Numbered from the stretch's first letter, positions 11,531 to 25,349 are shown. The stretch: DNA of 64,000 nt from Acholoe squamosa (GCA_949317995.1 OX439052.1:41164599-41228598), one strand, 5' to 3'. Notes: generated from the sequence alone by a model not told the origin. Translations and numbers: made by a program.

Positions 11531-12359
11531 GGGGAGGGCCTAACAGGACCCCATAGGGCCCAACAGGGCCCTGACAAGACTGTCCTGATTGGCTGGAATT
11601 TCAGCCTGAATTTATGGAATTATGAGACAATTTCTTACAAATACAACAATGCCATGTTGGTCTATGACCCCAAATTAGTGGGAGTCACTACTTGAATTAT
11701 GTAAATATGTCCAGGATTGGCCATCCTGGGGGTGCTAATTTTGGTGACTGGCTTGGGGCCAAAATGGCCACTGCCTCAATTTTCCCAGTCCAGATCAGGC
11801 TGTCAGTTGACATAAAAATACAGTGGTTTGCACTAATATTTTGTCAATAAAACTAATGAGGCTACTTTAATTAAAGTCATATCTAATCATAGTGCTACTT
11901 TAAATTATGTGACTTTGTGCAGATAAGCCATATTTTACAAAGCTTGGGTAGAAACAGGGCCCTGCGGACCGTTACTTCAATCCCTGTCCACAAGTCATAG
12001 GGTGGAGAAGGAAGCTGGAGTGTGGTCACTGTTTCATCAAAATATACCCCTAAACTAAGGAATACAGACTAAACAAAGGTTGGTAGGGGTGCCTAAACTT
12101 CCAGTCCACCTCCCTGACTATGACATATAAGTTTTCTTTGTGTAGATTTGTGAGATTGATGTGGGAAAGAAGGTTGCTGCATGGGCGAAAATAGGTACAA
12201 CTGCAGACAGGGCTCCCTGAAGAGTGGCAGATCCCCGGGGGAGGGCTCAGGCAGCCCGGCAAGGTAGGGAGCGTTCGGCGCCTTGCATCACAATAGTATC
12301 AAACCAGTGTAGTTTGTAGAAAAAGCCCCAGCTGGCAGTACAGTAGTACACAAATGTAT

Positions 12360-12425
12360 AAGGGATCTCTATGGATGTCTAGCAACATTAGAACAAGGAT
12401 TGCGCCATTGCAATAATTCATGACC
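12360..12425 (+). repeat. Interspersed repeat R1, fragment
   Basis: Short piece containing GGGATCTCTATGGATG, then AACAAGGATTGCGCCATTG, matching the 3' half of the copies at 3.1-3.3 and 5.1-5.2 kb. Confidence 0.45.
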
Positions 12426-13640
12426 GGTGCAAAGAAGTAAAGACAGAAAATCTCATCTTCCTTTTATACACTGCCCAAAACCGGTAACTTCAAGTCGGAT
12501 AAACTCACTACAGTAAAATACAGAGGGTTACTTTTCCAGGCAACTGCACATCCTTGCCTGTCAGATAAACTGACATTAGGAACTTTATCTCATTCAATCT
12601 TTTTGAAGGTAGTTATTTTTTGAGCATCGGTCACATCACATTCGCAACATAGTTCAAATCGGCCTGGGCATGTCAAATTGACTGGATCATTATTTTTATG
12701 ATAACGATTTTAAGGTCAAAGTTAAAAAGTGTGTTTTTATCCCCTGTCACCAGAGGCTGCTGCCTTTCCAAGTCGCAAACTGACAATCAAATAAAAAGAG
12801 GAAGGTAGAGCAGTGGCCAAACACGTTATTGCAAACCTTTTGTTTAAAATTACAGAATATTGATACGCATTCGGCTTTAAATAATTTCATTACTATCAAA
12901 AGGTCTACAAAATGTATAAGGTTCATGTTAAACGATGTAGTTTTCTTGCTGTGTAAATACTAATACAACCATGAAGATCATTTTGTTTGATCTTCAGAGT
13001 TAATGAAAGCTAATGTAGAAATCTATCAATTGGAACATAAAGAATCTATATATGTCCAATATCAGTTCCACAATCTCAATGTACATGCATATTCAGAAAA
13101 ATACAAATCCATTCCACAGCATTTAGTTTAAGCTGCACTACAAGCAGTCAGCCTAAACCACATGGGAGAAATACCTTTTCCCAAAGTGAAAACACCTAAA
13201 TCCCATTGCATTCCTTATACTATGCATAAACAGGGCTTCCTTCGGGTACCAGGCCTCTGCTCAGCAGGCCGCATTCCCAATAGATAAGATATGAGAGGCT
13301 TCTGACACTGATACTATCAGTGTACGGTGGGAAGGTAGTGGATGCTGATTGAACATAGACATAGGAGCTCTAACATTGCACCTCCCTATCTCCTAGATAT
13401 ACGGCTGTTTCACTGGCTGCAAGGCCCTCTGGTGGGCAGAAGTGTTACCACTATATATTCTGGTATAAAGGGCATGGGGAGATTGTAATGACCGTGAAAA
13501 TGAGGTTAAATGACCATTGGAAAATAATAAAACAATGAAATTTGAGGCGCAACAGCGATGAGTTTGTGTTACTGAAGCATCACAGTGGATTACAGAGGTG
13601 ATATCTGGAAAATTTCCTTTAGGAGAGATGGACGGAAGGA
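12426..13640. other. Gene-free region
   Basis: No coding exon or structured repeat was recognised. The long open frames near 13.4-13.8 kb come from the adjacent GA/GT microsatellite and are not genes. Confidence 0.45.
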
Positions 13641-13644
13641 CAGA

Positions 13645-13702
13645 GGGGGAGAGAGAAAAAGAAAGAAAGAAAGAAAAAATGAAAGAAAGAAAGAGAGAGG
13701 GA

Positions 13703-13785
<83 letters not shown>

Positions 13786-13787
13786 CA
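13645..13787 (+). repeat. Compound (GAAA)n-(GT)n-(GA)n microsatellite
   Basis: Purine-rich GAAA-type units pass into about eight GT dinucleotides and then a long, nearly perfect GA run with one AAA interruption. It produces spurious Ser-Leu and Arg-Glu open frames on all phases. Confidence 0.95.
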
Positions 13788-13917
13788 TGAGCAGATAATA
13801 TTATAACCATTTATTCCCCATCCCCCGGCCCCATCCACTCCAATGGAAAGGAGAAAATGAAACGTGCCCTTATTATGAATTCCTCAGCTGCTCCATACTA
13901 CACCCTGTACTAGACCT

Positions 13918-14702
13918 GGAGCTTAATTCAAAACATCCTGGGATCCCAACCCCAGCGATCTTAGTGTAGGCACATATCATAAGACCTGGCCGGCTACCCT
14001 ATCTAATGCAGTGGTTGCAGGCCTGTCAAGAATAGCAAGTCCTGGGATCACTTCACTATTCCTTTTCCAGCACTAAGATCACTGCGATCTTAGTGAAAGA
14101 ATTGCATAATGGTTTCACCTGAGTACAAGAGCTCTTACAGGGAACACTCCCAATCGAAAGAGTGAATAGCCTGCTGCATACATAAACAGGGGAAGGAGGA
14201 CATTTACTGAGAGTCCTTGAGGGCCCTTAGGCCTACTCATGCATTAGGGGCACTCTTAGGTAATTCGTCCTTCTCAAGTTTCGAAGTGAAGTCCTACCCC
14301 GCTCCCTTTGGTATCCTCTTGCTGCAAGCCAGACTGTCTCTCTCTATTGAGGTAAGATATTTTTATTTTATACTGGTTGAACATTTGCATTAAAGTTACC
14401 TTATTTACAGATGGAATCTAATATATTTCTTAGCCCATATGGGGACGGGGAACGATGGTATAAGCACTCTTGTGAAGAAGAGTGACTCCACAGCTATTCC
14501 TTTATTTTGAGACTCTTACCCCTGTGCCTAGTCAGTACTTCTTGGAATAGTGTAGGAGGGCTGAGGCTAAGATCGATGTGATCTTAGTGCTGGCTAGGAA
14601 ATGTGAACGCAGTCTGATCTTAAGATCACTTAATAGGATAAGGTAGAATAATTACTAAGATCGTTGGTGTTGTGATCCCAGGATGTTTTGAATTAACCTC
14701 CT
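13918..14702. mobile_element. Non-autonomous TIR element T1, copy 1
   Basis: The left end GGAGCTTAATTCAAAACATCC and the right end (reverse complement GGAGGTTAATTCAAAACATC) are inverted repeats continuing through CCTGGGATC and CGATCTTAGT. A second, shorter copy occupies 32100-32702. A TTAA lies inside each end, as in piggyBac-type insertions, but because GGAGG also lies outside it in both copies, TTAA may be part of the TIR rather than a target duplication. Internal GATCTTAGTG/CACTAAGATC words form further hairpins. No transposase frame is present. Confidence 0.8.
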
Positions 14703-15059
14703 TAACAGCATCTGTGCATCTGTCCATTTCATTAGGGTTTTAGGATTAAAAATCATTTATGTGTCTACTCATTTACGCCAACTTGATGTGTGCCCTCCAT
14801 GCGAGACATACTTACATGAAGATTTATGGTAGGCACAATTAGTATTTGGGGCTCGACTGTCACCTTCCAACACTATATAATCTGTCTGTATCACCGTATT
14901 ATGGGGTAGCTAATTCTATTCATTAACCTGGGATCTATGGCTGAGAGGCATCATAGGCTGTGCTCATATATCCCCTATAGACATGAGGTTGCGTACAATC
15001 CTGCTAGATATGTGAAAATTTATACAACATTAAGTTATGCTGAATAGAATGTCAGTAGA

Positions 15060-15078
15060 GAAAGGCAGACAGAGAGGC

Positions 15079-15109
<31 letters not shown>

Positions 15110-15185
15110 GAGAGGGGAGAGAGAGAGACAGAGAGAGAGAGACAGAGAGAGACAGAGACAGAGACAGAGAGATACAGAGAGCATG
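15060..15185 (+). repeat. GA/GACA microsatellite
   Basis: Alternating AGAG and AGAC units from about 15060 to 15185, with purine-rich sequence on to 15290. The open frames it creates are low complexity and not genes. Confidence 0.9.
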
Positions 15186-15289
15186 AGGAGATGGAGAGAG
15201 AAGGTGATGGTAGCAGAGAGTTGCAACTCAGAGAGGGAAAGAGACATGAGGAAGGCGGCGAAGAGGGAGGGAAGAAGAAATGAGAGGGT

Positions 15290-17230
15290 CCTATGGGTGC
15301 TCAGACAACTAACACTTATATATCAATACAGGTATAACAGTAAAAAGAAATTAAAGGCACACTTATGGGAATGGAGGAAGGGACACTATATATATCAAGG
15401 TGTGAACACTTGAGTTTGCTTTTAAAGGGGGTAAATCTTAGAGGTCTCAGTGAAGGAAGTCCCGCAGAAAACCGGAAGTCATATACGATTGTGGTCAGAA
15501 GTGAATACTGCAGGCACACTGAATGGTCAATAACCATGTTGAAAATAATGCCAATAAATATGAAACCACAACACATGTTGTTGAACATTTGCTGCTTTGG
15601 ATAAAATACCAGGAGGGCATTTCTCAAAGTGCGTACCCATTTTTTCAAAGGTTAGATTGGAAATAGTGAATCTACATTTTATTCAGTGCAGATTTAGGCA
15701 GAATCAGGGTGTTTTTACGCGATAGTCCAGTGCTCAAAATTTTCGTGGTCAATTCATATTTTAAGTCAGCCTATATTATGAAGGAAAGATTTATCTATTA
15801 ATTCTGGGGTGATTTTTAGAAAATGAACATGTTCCAATGGGTGCTATCGCGTTTCGCGCTACATTAAATTATAGTGCGGAACCAATTCCTTCTGTGAGAC
15901 CTAGATATTGGAAAAAAGTCGGTTCAGGTGAGCAGACCACTGGAAGATACCATCCTGTATACCCAAACATTTTTCATCAGCAGTCCAAATGGAATAAGAA
16001 AATCACTATAAACCAGTGCAAATGGAAGATTACCTTTTCGTCCAATCTTGGTAGTTGCAGAGATTTGGGACAGGGTGTGGAATTCGGCCTTAGCCATTTA
16101 AGTATCACATATTGCCTGAAGCATCAGTTTGTCATGATGCACTGATACAGTTGTGTTTGGTTACTCGCCATCAAGATGAATAGAATCACTGAGACAGAGA
16201 CATGGATGGTTCATCTAAATGACACTCTTTGTTGCCGCACAGGTAAGTGATTGTAACCATGACAGGTAGAGGCAGTGAATTAACTAAATGACAATGTTTT
16301 TATCACTCTTTGTTGCAGCACAGGTAAGTGACTTACCAGAAGTGATTGTAAGCATGACAGGTAGAGGCACAGTGAGTTTACCCTTCTATTTGCTACAGAG
16401 TGCATTGATGTGGCACACCCATTGCACATCACTGGCCATCCAGTCACCAAGGGTTTGGTGCGTCATGAGGATTGGCTTGGTGCAACATCAATTGATGCAT
16501 AGCTGCTCTGTAAACTGGCAAGCACTGCACTTATGCATCATGTCAGCAAAGGAGTATTTAGGCATTATGCAGGTGTTTTAAGCTACCAGGAGGCTGTTGT
16601 GAAAAGATTGAGGTCTTGCTTTCCAGAGTAGGTACCTCACTTTCCACATCCCTCCTCTACTTAATCACTCAGTATCACTTCCAACACTGTTGTCCAGAAG
16701 AAGTCACTTTCCCACAAATCAAACTGTGCTGCAAAAAGTGGTCACACCTGAGTGTTTCCCTGACTGCCCACACCTACATACTTATGTGACAGAGTGTAGG
16801 AAACAACCTCCAGATGAGGGGTTGTTAGTAACCACTTCTGTTGGGAAGTGCCATTTGGCAATGCAATAGAGAAGAGACTACCAAAGATGAGTGCCTTCCG
16901 TTTTTGGAAGTACACCTCCAACAGAAGTGACTTCCAAGGGTTTAGCAACAGCCACCAGCACCCACAATCCTTCCCAGAAGGGGTTAAGGACGGAGTGGGG
17001 TTGCAGATAGGAACTATTTAAGCACACAAACCAATCTGCTAATGCCCCAGTGTGAGGTGAAGTGGACAGAAGTGGGCGTGAACCTACCCTCAGTGTGGAA
17101 CATTTACACTGCCGGACATTGACCTGGTCTCAGCACTACGGGGGCTATAAGGGTGAGGTCATTTCATTGCAGCAAACAGAAAGTTTGGTGGGGCTAGCAG
17201 ATCGGTATTGGCGGGTACATGGATAGGGAT
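15290..17230. other. Gene-free region with a short tandem duplication
   Basis: Around 16225-16375 a segment containing ACTCTTTGTTGC, GCACAGGTAAGTGA and GCATGACAGGTAGAGGCA is present twice with variations. Each copy places a strong donor-like GTAAGT five bases after a pyrimidine-rich stretch. No open frame supports an exon. The 102-codon frame at 15837-16145 has no recognisable motif. Confidence 0.4.
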
Positions 17231-17234
17231 GCTG

Positions 17235-17460
17235 TATGGAAAACCTGATGGTGAGGTTAACCTTTTAAAGGCAGCTAATGCAGGAGTGGGTCAGGCCCAT
17301 TTGGTTGTCATAATGCACCAATGAAATACTGACGAGACTGCTCGCCAACACTTGATTGGTGCTCCGGGGTATACCAAACCCATAGTGTTAGTGTGATACA
17401 TAAGCAAATGCCCACGACCATGGGATATTTTTATCCCACCTCGGGTAATACAATGTAAAA
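17235..17460. repeat. ATGATGCA-rich dispersed repeat, copy 1
   Basis: Contains CCTTTTAAAGG, GCTAATGCAGGAGTG and GCACCAATGAAATACTG words found again at 18.4-18.8, 20.6-21.0, 23.5, 51.5 and 63.7 kb. The family has inverted GCACCAATGAAGTGCTGG-type ends and many CATGATGCA boxes. Non-coding, probably a MITE family. Confidence 0.55.
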
Positions 17461-18394
17461 AATCCCATGAAAGTGGACATTTGCATTTATGTCATGGCCT
17501 AGGGGGTTATTTTGCTTTTAAATAAATAAAAAAAAAACCCGCCCAGATCTGTTCAAAATCCAAGATGGTGGACACCCATTGAATACGGACACATTGTATT
17601 CAATGCCCCCCATTGAATACGGTGGTTCTAGTACTAATCTATAGTGATGTTCGTATCAGCCATGACATAAATGAATGTAGGTCTGATAAGTTCATAGCCA
17701 GGGCTGTATGCATGTATCATGATGTCCAATACATCAGCAACCATTAAAGGGTTAAGATTTGCCTACTTGTAATGTTCATAATTAGATGTAGCCTATCCGC
17801 ATTGCTTACGTACATGAGTGCTGCACAAGTCTAAATATCACTTATATCCCCTACTACGAGAGAGGGGGGTGATTTTGTTTTGTTTTCATCATTCTATCAT
17901 TACCATAATTCCTTGATCTTTAAGCGCCCATATGATAGCTCTAGTTCATTGTTCCTTTGTTCTACAAATAGTTCAATTTCAGTTCTAGGAAGCTACTCAA
18001 GACAATGTAATTATTTCTCAGTTATTGTTGTATTTCCTTGGGGATTTAAGCATACATCATCCAACTGCATTCATAAATTCTCAGCCAAATACTCAAGTGA
18101 CCAGGTTTTTGAAATTCACATGGGCAGTACTTTGAAGCACTTGTTTCAGAAACCTGAGGGTAACCTTGGTTCAGGGGAGCAACTGTGGTTGAGTGTATAA
18201 TACTTGAAGCTTGCCTATAATATTATTTGGAGCTTGGGAAGGTTTGGCTTTAGTCAGGACATCCTAAATAAGGGCCATCTCACCTCCTCCTAAGCTAGGA
18301 AAATGGACTTTTCTTCGATCACTCTATGAATGATATAACAATTAACTATCAACCTATGATGTGGCAAGGCAACACCGACAAATAGACTCACCAT

Positions 18395-18810
18395 TAATGC
18401 ATTGCTAATGGGCCTACTGGGCAGAAAAGCAGAAGTGGAGAATGCCTTTTGATCGTCATGATGCACCAATTTAAGTGCTGGAGAGCCAGAGCTGCATTAG
18501 AGCATCATGCAAAACCTCCAGGGTTGTGTTAAAGCCACAGCGTCGAGTAAAACCCCGCGGAAATACTTGCAATTTCTGCATTCATGCATCATGACAATCT
18601 ACAGGCATGATACTTTAATGCATTACTAGTCATATAAGGGTTAACCCTATAAGGGCCTCTGATGCATTAACGCATCAAGCCCATTGGTCGTCATGATGCA
18701 TAAATGTCGGCATGATGCATGAATGAAGACCTGGCGAGCTTGATAGCAGACTTACCAGCACTTCATTGCTGCATCATGACCACCATGATACACTTCTGCA
18801 TCAGCGGCAT
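18395..18810. repeat. ATGATGCA-rich dispersed repeat, copies 2-3
   Basis: At least two adjoining degenerate units with GTCATGATGCA, TTTAAGTGCTGG, CATGATGCATGAATG and CCAGCACTTCATTG blocks, ending in a GTTAAAG. No protein-coding signal. Confidence 0.55.
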
Positions 18811-20420
18811 TTAGTGGGTTAAAGAGCAAAGAAGTTGTGGCAAGAAAAACATGCATAATGAAGCCTCATTTAGACCCGTCCATCAACACTACTTTTGCAT
18901 TCACTGTTGACAGCCTCTTAAGCCAATTTTCTGTATTGATCCAAAAGAAACTTTCCCAGAAAATTGTTTCCCCCGAATAGGGATATCTGTTAGAGAGTTT
19001 GGATGTTTTAGGCAGCCACTCGTAAAAGGAACATGGCGGTCTAAGGGAGTGGAAGCCGTTAAACTTGATTCGCTTCGATTTTACACCAGGTGGCACTGGT
19101 AGTGCTGCGGTGAAGCCAGTAAACCCTTTAACAGAGGACTATTAGGTTACATTCCATCATATTAGCTTTTTGAGTTAGCCATGGATACATTGTCTTAGAT
19201 TGTGTATACTAATCTGACTTATTGACTTCATGCATTTGCTGTAAACCCAGTGTTTAAGACATTTTCTTATACGTAAAGAGTGGCTACTGGTGCATCTGAA
19301 AGGATGAGAAAAAGTTGGGACCAAAATTCACATCTTGATGAAAATATAATACATATTAGCAAGTAACAACATCTATTACGCTGCCAAATGCTGCTAACGA
19401 CGGTCCTCCAGCAATGTTGGGGCAAGGCTTTCACCATTATTGTCATGTTGATTTCTGGTATAGCAGTGCTTTACTGTACTGTGTTCCTGGGTTTCAATGG
19501 CTTTAAGACCTGATTCACGAAGATGATATTTCACTATACAACTAGCTATCATGGATGTAAGGGGATAAGAAAATTCATATTTATAAAAGATTTCAAAAAT
19601 CTTCAATCCTTCTTCTGTTTACAACCACTACCCTCATATACTTACAACTTCTGAAGGTTAGCCATGTCTCCCATCAAATCCATTTAGTTGGAACTATCCA
19701 TTCTGTTATCTGATACTTCTGCCCCCCTTCCCTGCCGACACACACACTCCTCTGTAGAACTACAAGCCCTAGAACATGACCCTAGCAGCCACCCAAACAT
19801 GTTTACCTATGTTACAGCCTTTGAACCCTTTAAGGGCCCTGGTGAATTTATGCATTTTTTTGGTGATGTATTTTTGCATCGTTGCGATAATTTTAGGAGT
19901 GAATCAACCCGAAGGCATAATGCACTAATAAGGGATTTGCTCCAATATGGTGCCAGCACGTAGGCTGGTCAGCCCTTCATTGGTGCCTTTAATCCTACTA
20001 ACCAAGGAATAGGAAGTTTTATGTTGGCCTAGTCCTTGGGTGGTCAAAGCATGCCCCCCTTCAGCACCTTAGCATCCTACAGAGATTGTGTTATCTTGGA
20101 CACGACTCAGTCTTCCTTCAATACCCAACTATTCTTCAACTCACCTCACCTCTACTGCTACACTGGGCTCCCCTGGTGAAATGATCCAGGGGTGGTGGGG
20201 AGGGGGCTTGGGAGTTGTAACTTGAGAGCTCATATACTTGAGTGAATCTGCCCTGGCAAGCATCTAATTTAAGGGAAATTATCTAACTACTAATTTAACT
20301 CCACTTTGTGCATTTAGTTAGAAAAAAGAGAACCACTAGTTTTAGTGTTTTTGGTTTCTTGAAGTTGCCTGAATTGCTCAACATAGGACAACAGAGTGGA
20401 CCAGACTGAACTTCCTCAAG
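18811..20420. other. Gene-free region
   Basis: Open frames at 18866-19096 and 19394-19606 lack recognisable domains and flanking splice evidence. Nothing else is supportable. Confidence 0.4.
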
Positions 20421-20479
20421 GAGCACCCGTGTCTTCCATCAACGCCGGAAGCGTGCAGCGCGCATGCCAGGCACTACAT

Positions 20480-20560
20480 GCTTCCGGCATGCTCAGCCAA
20501 TCAGAGTACAGGGATTGATCATGTGATGTGTGCAAGAACCGATGACGTCATCACTCATTG
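20480..20560 (+). promoter_or_regulatory. CRE/CCAAT cluster
   Basis: A CCAATCAGAG box near 20496, TTGATCATGTGAT around 20515 and a perfect CRE palindrome TGACGTCA at 20543-20550 lie within 65 bp. The same three words occur in the TIR of the 4.05-kb transposon in a different order, so this may be a decayed relative rather than a host promoter. No gene start follows. Confidence 0.35.
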
Positions 20561-20624
20561 TGTCACTGTAACAGGAAGAGATAAAAGGGAGAGGGTTGCT
20601 GGTTGAGAGAGCTGTTAATTCTTT

Positions 20625-20990
20625 TACCCTTTCAGGGCCACTGATGCAGGAGTGCATCATGCCAATTGGTCGACATGATGAAGACATTGGTCGACAGCAG
20701 TCTTTGTGCATTATACCGTCCCTCCGGATGGGTATCAATCCCAATAATTTGATGTATGAATACTTACCAGGGCTGTATCCCTACATCATGAAGACCGAAG
20801 GGCATGATGCATCAATGTATCATGGTCATTGAATTGTAGAGTGCCACATGTGATAATGCCTACAGACCTATAAAGGTTCACTGGTGGTCTGATGCACCAA
20901 TGAAGTATTAACTAATGATGCTTCTGACCAATACTGCATAATGCTGAACCATCAGAAATGTTTGACACCATGTAGGGTGGCCATGGGACA
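20625..20990. repeat. ATGATGCA-rich dispersed repeat, copy 4
   Basis: Begins at CCCTTTCAGGG, then GATGCAGGAGTGCATCATG, several CATGATGCA boxes, and GCACCAATGAAGTATT. The plus-strand frame across it (20596-20832) is repeat-derived. Confidence 0.55.
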
Positions 20991-23900
20991 CGAGTAAAGC
21001 ACTGGTGATTTTATCCATACATCAAAGTGTGCTATGCAACCTTAGAGGACTAAGTGAGGTTGAGGGTGGGTAATAAGGCGTAGAAGACAGAGCTGTGAGG
21101 GTTGTTCTGCAAATACCATGGTAAATACGATAGAAGTACCATGCAGCTGAAGGCAGCAGGTGCCACTAAATAGTGGTAGCTGGTTCGGGAAGGCATTTCT
21201 CAATATTGTTTATTTACCTTATTGAAAAATGGCCTCCTAGAGCCTGTTTCTTCATGTAAGAATTGACAGCTTCTAGCAGTTGCATGCCCTTTACTTTAGT
21301 CTAGATTTACTTCTTACAAGATTACAAACAGGACGAGAGTGTGTGTGCAAAGGCATTTCACATACAATGTCTTTGCACACAATCTCTGAGGGCACAATCT
21401 GCACACACTGTTTGAAGGCCATGTTCCTGCACAAGATGTTTGTAACTTAGAATAGGTAGGCCAGCGCTTTTGGGAATAATTTGCAGCAGGTGTTGTGATC
21501 TCTATCTAAGATAGAGGTAATAAAGAAGTATTCAGAGCTGAAATTTGTGTGATTGTTCCTTAATGGGTTTAGTTACTATACATTTTGTACAGGGGTCAGG
21601 GCTGATCATGTCTCTTAAACCATAATTGACCGGGTGGTTATTCGTGACAATATGGTACTTATATTCTATGCACCACCTAGTGGCTTGCAATAAAATCAAT
21701 ATCTTTAGAATAATAGATATTGCAGTTCTTTACTCTACAAACATATCCCTGTCGACCAAATTCGATCACAGATTATGTTTTGCTTACTAATGTAATGCTA
21801 TTAGATCGATTAGAGCTACAATTTGGTAGGGTCCATCATTGGCCGAGGCTGATCCCTCTGTGTAAACATTGTTACAAGTTGAAGCATGAGTATCCCTATT
21901 CATAATTAATGATTGATTATCTTATAAATACCAAATGATGGTCAAGGGGAGATTTTGAACATCAAAAATTTATGTCCTGAAAGCAGCTTGTAGATAAAGG
22001 ACATAGTTTTTAAGTGAGAGCCATTCTGCTGGATGTCATAGTCAGTGCCTTTTTGTGAAACTTTATCACATGAAATCAGACCTTTTAGTTAAACAATCTC
22101 ATATAAGCTAGCATCTACACAAAGGTTCTAACCTCCTTATGGCTATACATATGATCGGTTTACTATAATATCGATGTAGAACAGAGCTATGGCTGAAACC
22201 AACTGGCTTGCTTAGCACTGTGATAGATACAGGTGTGGGAGCCCTACCTAGGTGCCCTACCTACTTAGAACCCTTTGTACACAATATCTGCAGATTAAAT
22301 TTCATATACAGTGTCTGTAGAACATAATTATTTATCTTTACCAAGCCTTGATATTGGAATGCATGAACAGTTTAGAGCATGTAGTTAAAACATGGCATTA
22401 TATTGCTATTACATACATTATTTTGTAAGCTTATAATAAAGCTTACGAAATAACACATGCAACAGTGAAACAGTGCAAGAAAACATATGTATCTTATAGT
22501 CAATAAACATAGATTAAATATTAAAAGGAAAACCCCCAAAAAACCTTGAGCCCCCAGCAGAGAGGCAATCAGTGAGTTAGTGTGAGGTGCACGTGGTGCT
22601 GTCAGAGCCACATGTGTACAGAGCTGAGCTGTATGGAGCAGGTGTGGAGCTGCTCCCTCCTACTCACCCCTGTCTGTAACACACTGGGTGTACTCACCAC
22701 CAGCTGTTAACCCTTTATGTACCCTGATACAGGGCAGTTAACCCTCACGAAATTGGCGTGACACTCCTGCATGCGTAGTGCATTCTCACATATTCCTAAT
22801 ATTCTGAGCTTTCCAACAGTGAAGGAATTTTTCAACTATTTTTATTGAAACCATAGTTTTGACATGATGAGCAGAAGTCACCAGAATGCATATTTTGACT
22901 TTGGAATTATTAAGATTTTTCTCTGACATTAGACCACCGACTTCCAACTGGTGGTCTCCCTGCTCTACCATCTTCCCTCTCCTTAAATTCCCCTTCTAGG
23001 AGGGTGTTGCTCCTATAGTAAAAGGAAGAGCTGGCTAAAAATGTCCTTGTCTCCAGTCCTTTCTTTTCATGTAGCTATAACTTGTCCCTTTTGTTGCTCA
23101 CAAGTGGACATTCAAGTACGGTGCTCAAAAAGGGGATTTGAGTAGGTACCTAGTCAGGAGAAGTCAGTCAGTATAATATACTATAGAGTGTGTGACATGA
23201 GTAGGTACCTGATAGTGCAGCTCTCTCTGTTTTAAACAAGGCAGGTGACTCTTCAGACTAATGTGGTCAGTGCAAGTTGAATGGTGAAGCAGAGTGTGAC
23301 TTCTTTTGAAAAGAGGGTACCTACTGACAGCTTTTTTTACCATAGGAGCAACATGCTCCTGCTCTACCATACCCTTCCTCTACCATCTCCCAGGCTTCCC
23401 TAGTCTAGTTAAGGCGTCTATATCTCCTCTTTCCTATTTATCGGGGTCATACATAGTGTTTTAACCCCTTAAGAGCTGCTGCTGATGCAGAGGTGAAACC
23501 TGCCCTACTACTCACTAGCACTTCATTGGGGCATCATGCTAAACCCCCGGGAGTGCAGCTCTCTAGGGTCAACCTGGTGTATAGATATAACCCTGACGAG
23601 TTACTTGACAGGGTCATATATAAGTATTATCAATAACTTAATTGCTTTTTGCATAGATATAGTATGCTGTCATTCTTTAAATAAAGGGAACTATAGATCT
23701 ATCGCTTGACATTTTATACGCATATCTAGAATCCCAGAGATCCTCTCTTATTCATCTGATTATCCATCTCGCGAAATAACATATTTAGCTGAAAGTAATC
23801 AGGATAGATTGTTGTAGACCTAGTGAGCTTATCTATACCAGAATAATAGACGAATGTCATTAACCCCTGGCAGAGTAGATTAATGCATCGTATCCACTGG

Positions 23901-24930
23901 TCAATAGGGTGTGGTGAGCCCTGGCGAGTAACTCACCAGACCTACAGTAGGCATCATACCGAGCCTCGATACACTCGCAGAGTGTTTGAATCTTGCATGA
24001 ATGAAGTAATGGCATTTGCTTATCCGCAATTCATTTGTGCATCATTGAGGCTTGTGGCTTGTGTGGGACTGATTACACAGCATCCCTCAAAGGGTATTAA
24101 GAACCTCCCTGGAAATAGCCTGCCTCACCACTGTGATGCAAGTCTGAGTGTGTAGGTTTCTGACCAGGAGGTTTCTGACCTACCATAAAGGTTCCATAAG
24201 AGACTGACAGGTATTCATGCCGTATTCCTGTGGTATCACTATTTCGACGCCCTTACTGCCAAAATGTTCAGGCAAATTTGGCTGAACCTTGTACAAGGGG
24301 TATAGTAATGTAATAGATACACACAAAAACCATTTGAAAAATCCTTACTTTTTGTTAGCTGATTTAAAATACAGCCCAATATAGGAGCTGGTCAGAAACT
24401 TCGGTCAGAAACATTCATTTCCTACTTACATCACTTTTATGAGACATAGCCCTGAGTGACTATTGCCTTTATTGATGTTACCAATAGTGTCAATTAACAT
24501 CAGAAGTACACTGCGGGCTGGGACAGCATTGTTGTACCCAATGATGTCTGTCATTAGAAGATAACCGCCATATTGGGATACTTGATTATTTCTACTCTCA
24601 TCATGCTGGCACCAGCACTTGCCAAATTGGAAGAGTATGAAGATTGAGATCACATTGTGGTTTGTCATCGAGAGCGTCACATGCTTGCTATTTGTTTACT
24701 TCTTTTGGGACAAGAGAAGAGAAAATGCTCTCACACTGCCAGCCCTTAGCACTTTAAAGCTGGGGTTTCAGCTAATCTTGGTGATTTTCTGTTGTCATGA
24801 TGTGTGTATTTATAAAGCCATTCTGTACGTATCTTCTACATTTTACATCTGATACCTCTAAATCAGTGAAAATATAGTCATATCTCTCAGATAGAGTTTG
24901 TGTCCCCCGGACCATTTAGTCAGGGCACCA
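20991..24930. other. Gene-free region with small repeat pieces
   Basis: Short ATGATGCA-family fragments lie at about 23462-23560 and 23860-24150. No open frame shows a domain, repeat periodicity or splice context that I can support. Confidence 0.4.
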
Positions 24931-24942
24931 GTCTACAGGTAC

Positions 24943-25343
24943 TTATACTAAGGATTGCCACTTATCGGTGAATTGCATAAGGTAGGCGGCTTCCATAAAG
25001 TATGTATGCATTTTTTCACAGAAAAATGACCCCCACCCGCATGCTGCTTGATTCTGAGGAACTGGGAGATTTGTATCAGAATCAATAAGATTAGTTGGTT
25101 TCTTCTTAGATTTGGAGGGTATAAATAATTCCATTTTGTCCCAGAAGCTGTAATGATCTATGTTTTGTTATCCTTGATAAATGCAGCTTTGGCATCCCTG
25201 GTTATATTTTTAACTCTATTGCTATGCCTATTTGAGTCCCTTTTATCTTCTTCCCTACCAGATCTGCATGCTCGCACATATGCTCTATTCTTGTCAGCGA
25301 TTTCCTCAATTATTTCATGAGTCATCCATGGACGCCTCTTTTC
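24943..25343 (-). pseudogene. Non-LTR retrotransposon fragment (linker before the RT)
   Basis: Read from 25343 downward, the translation begins RPWMTHEIIEEIADKNRAY and continues through an AKAAFI motif. After a frameshift near 25160 it resumes with FWDKMELFIPSKSKKKP and reaches NLPVPQNQA. This PW.T.EI...I..RN.A / FW..... / V..Q..A order is the stretch between the endonuclease and reverse transcriptase of Jockey/CR1/RTE-type LINE ORF2. Only about 130 codons remain, with a stop and a frameshift, and no RT catalytic motif is present, so this is a dead fragment. The clade cannot be set from so little. Confidence 0.75.
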
Positions 25344-25349
25344 ATATAA

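Noticed and set aside
13393-13838. Several overlapping Ser/Leu- and Arg/Glu-rich open frames
   Set aside because: They are translations of the GA/GT microsatellite in different phases, on both strands, and are not genes.
15035-15247. Leu/Ser/Cys-rich open frame resembling a membrane segment
   Set aside because: Produced by the GA/GACA microsatellite.
15837-16145. 102-codon open frame on the plus strand
   Set aside because: No recognisable domain, mixed composition and no splice context; treated as a chance frame.
16225-16375. Duplicated five-base micro-exon between a pyrimidine-rich AG and GTAAGT
   Set aside because: No neighbouring coding exons or compatible frame; probably a chance splice-like duplication.
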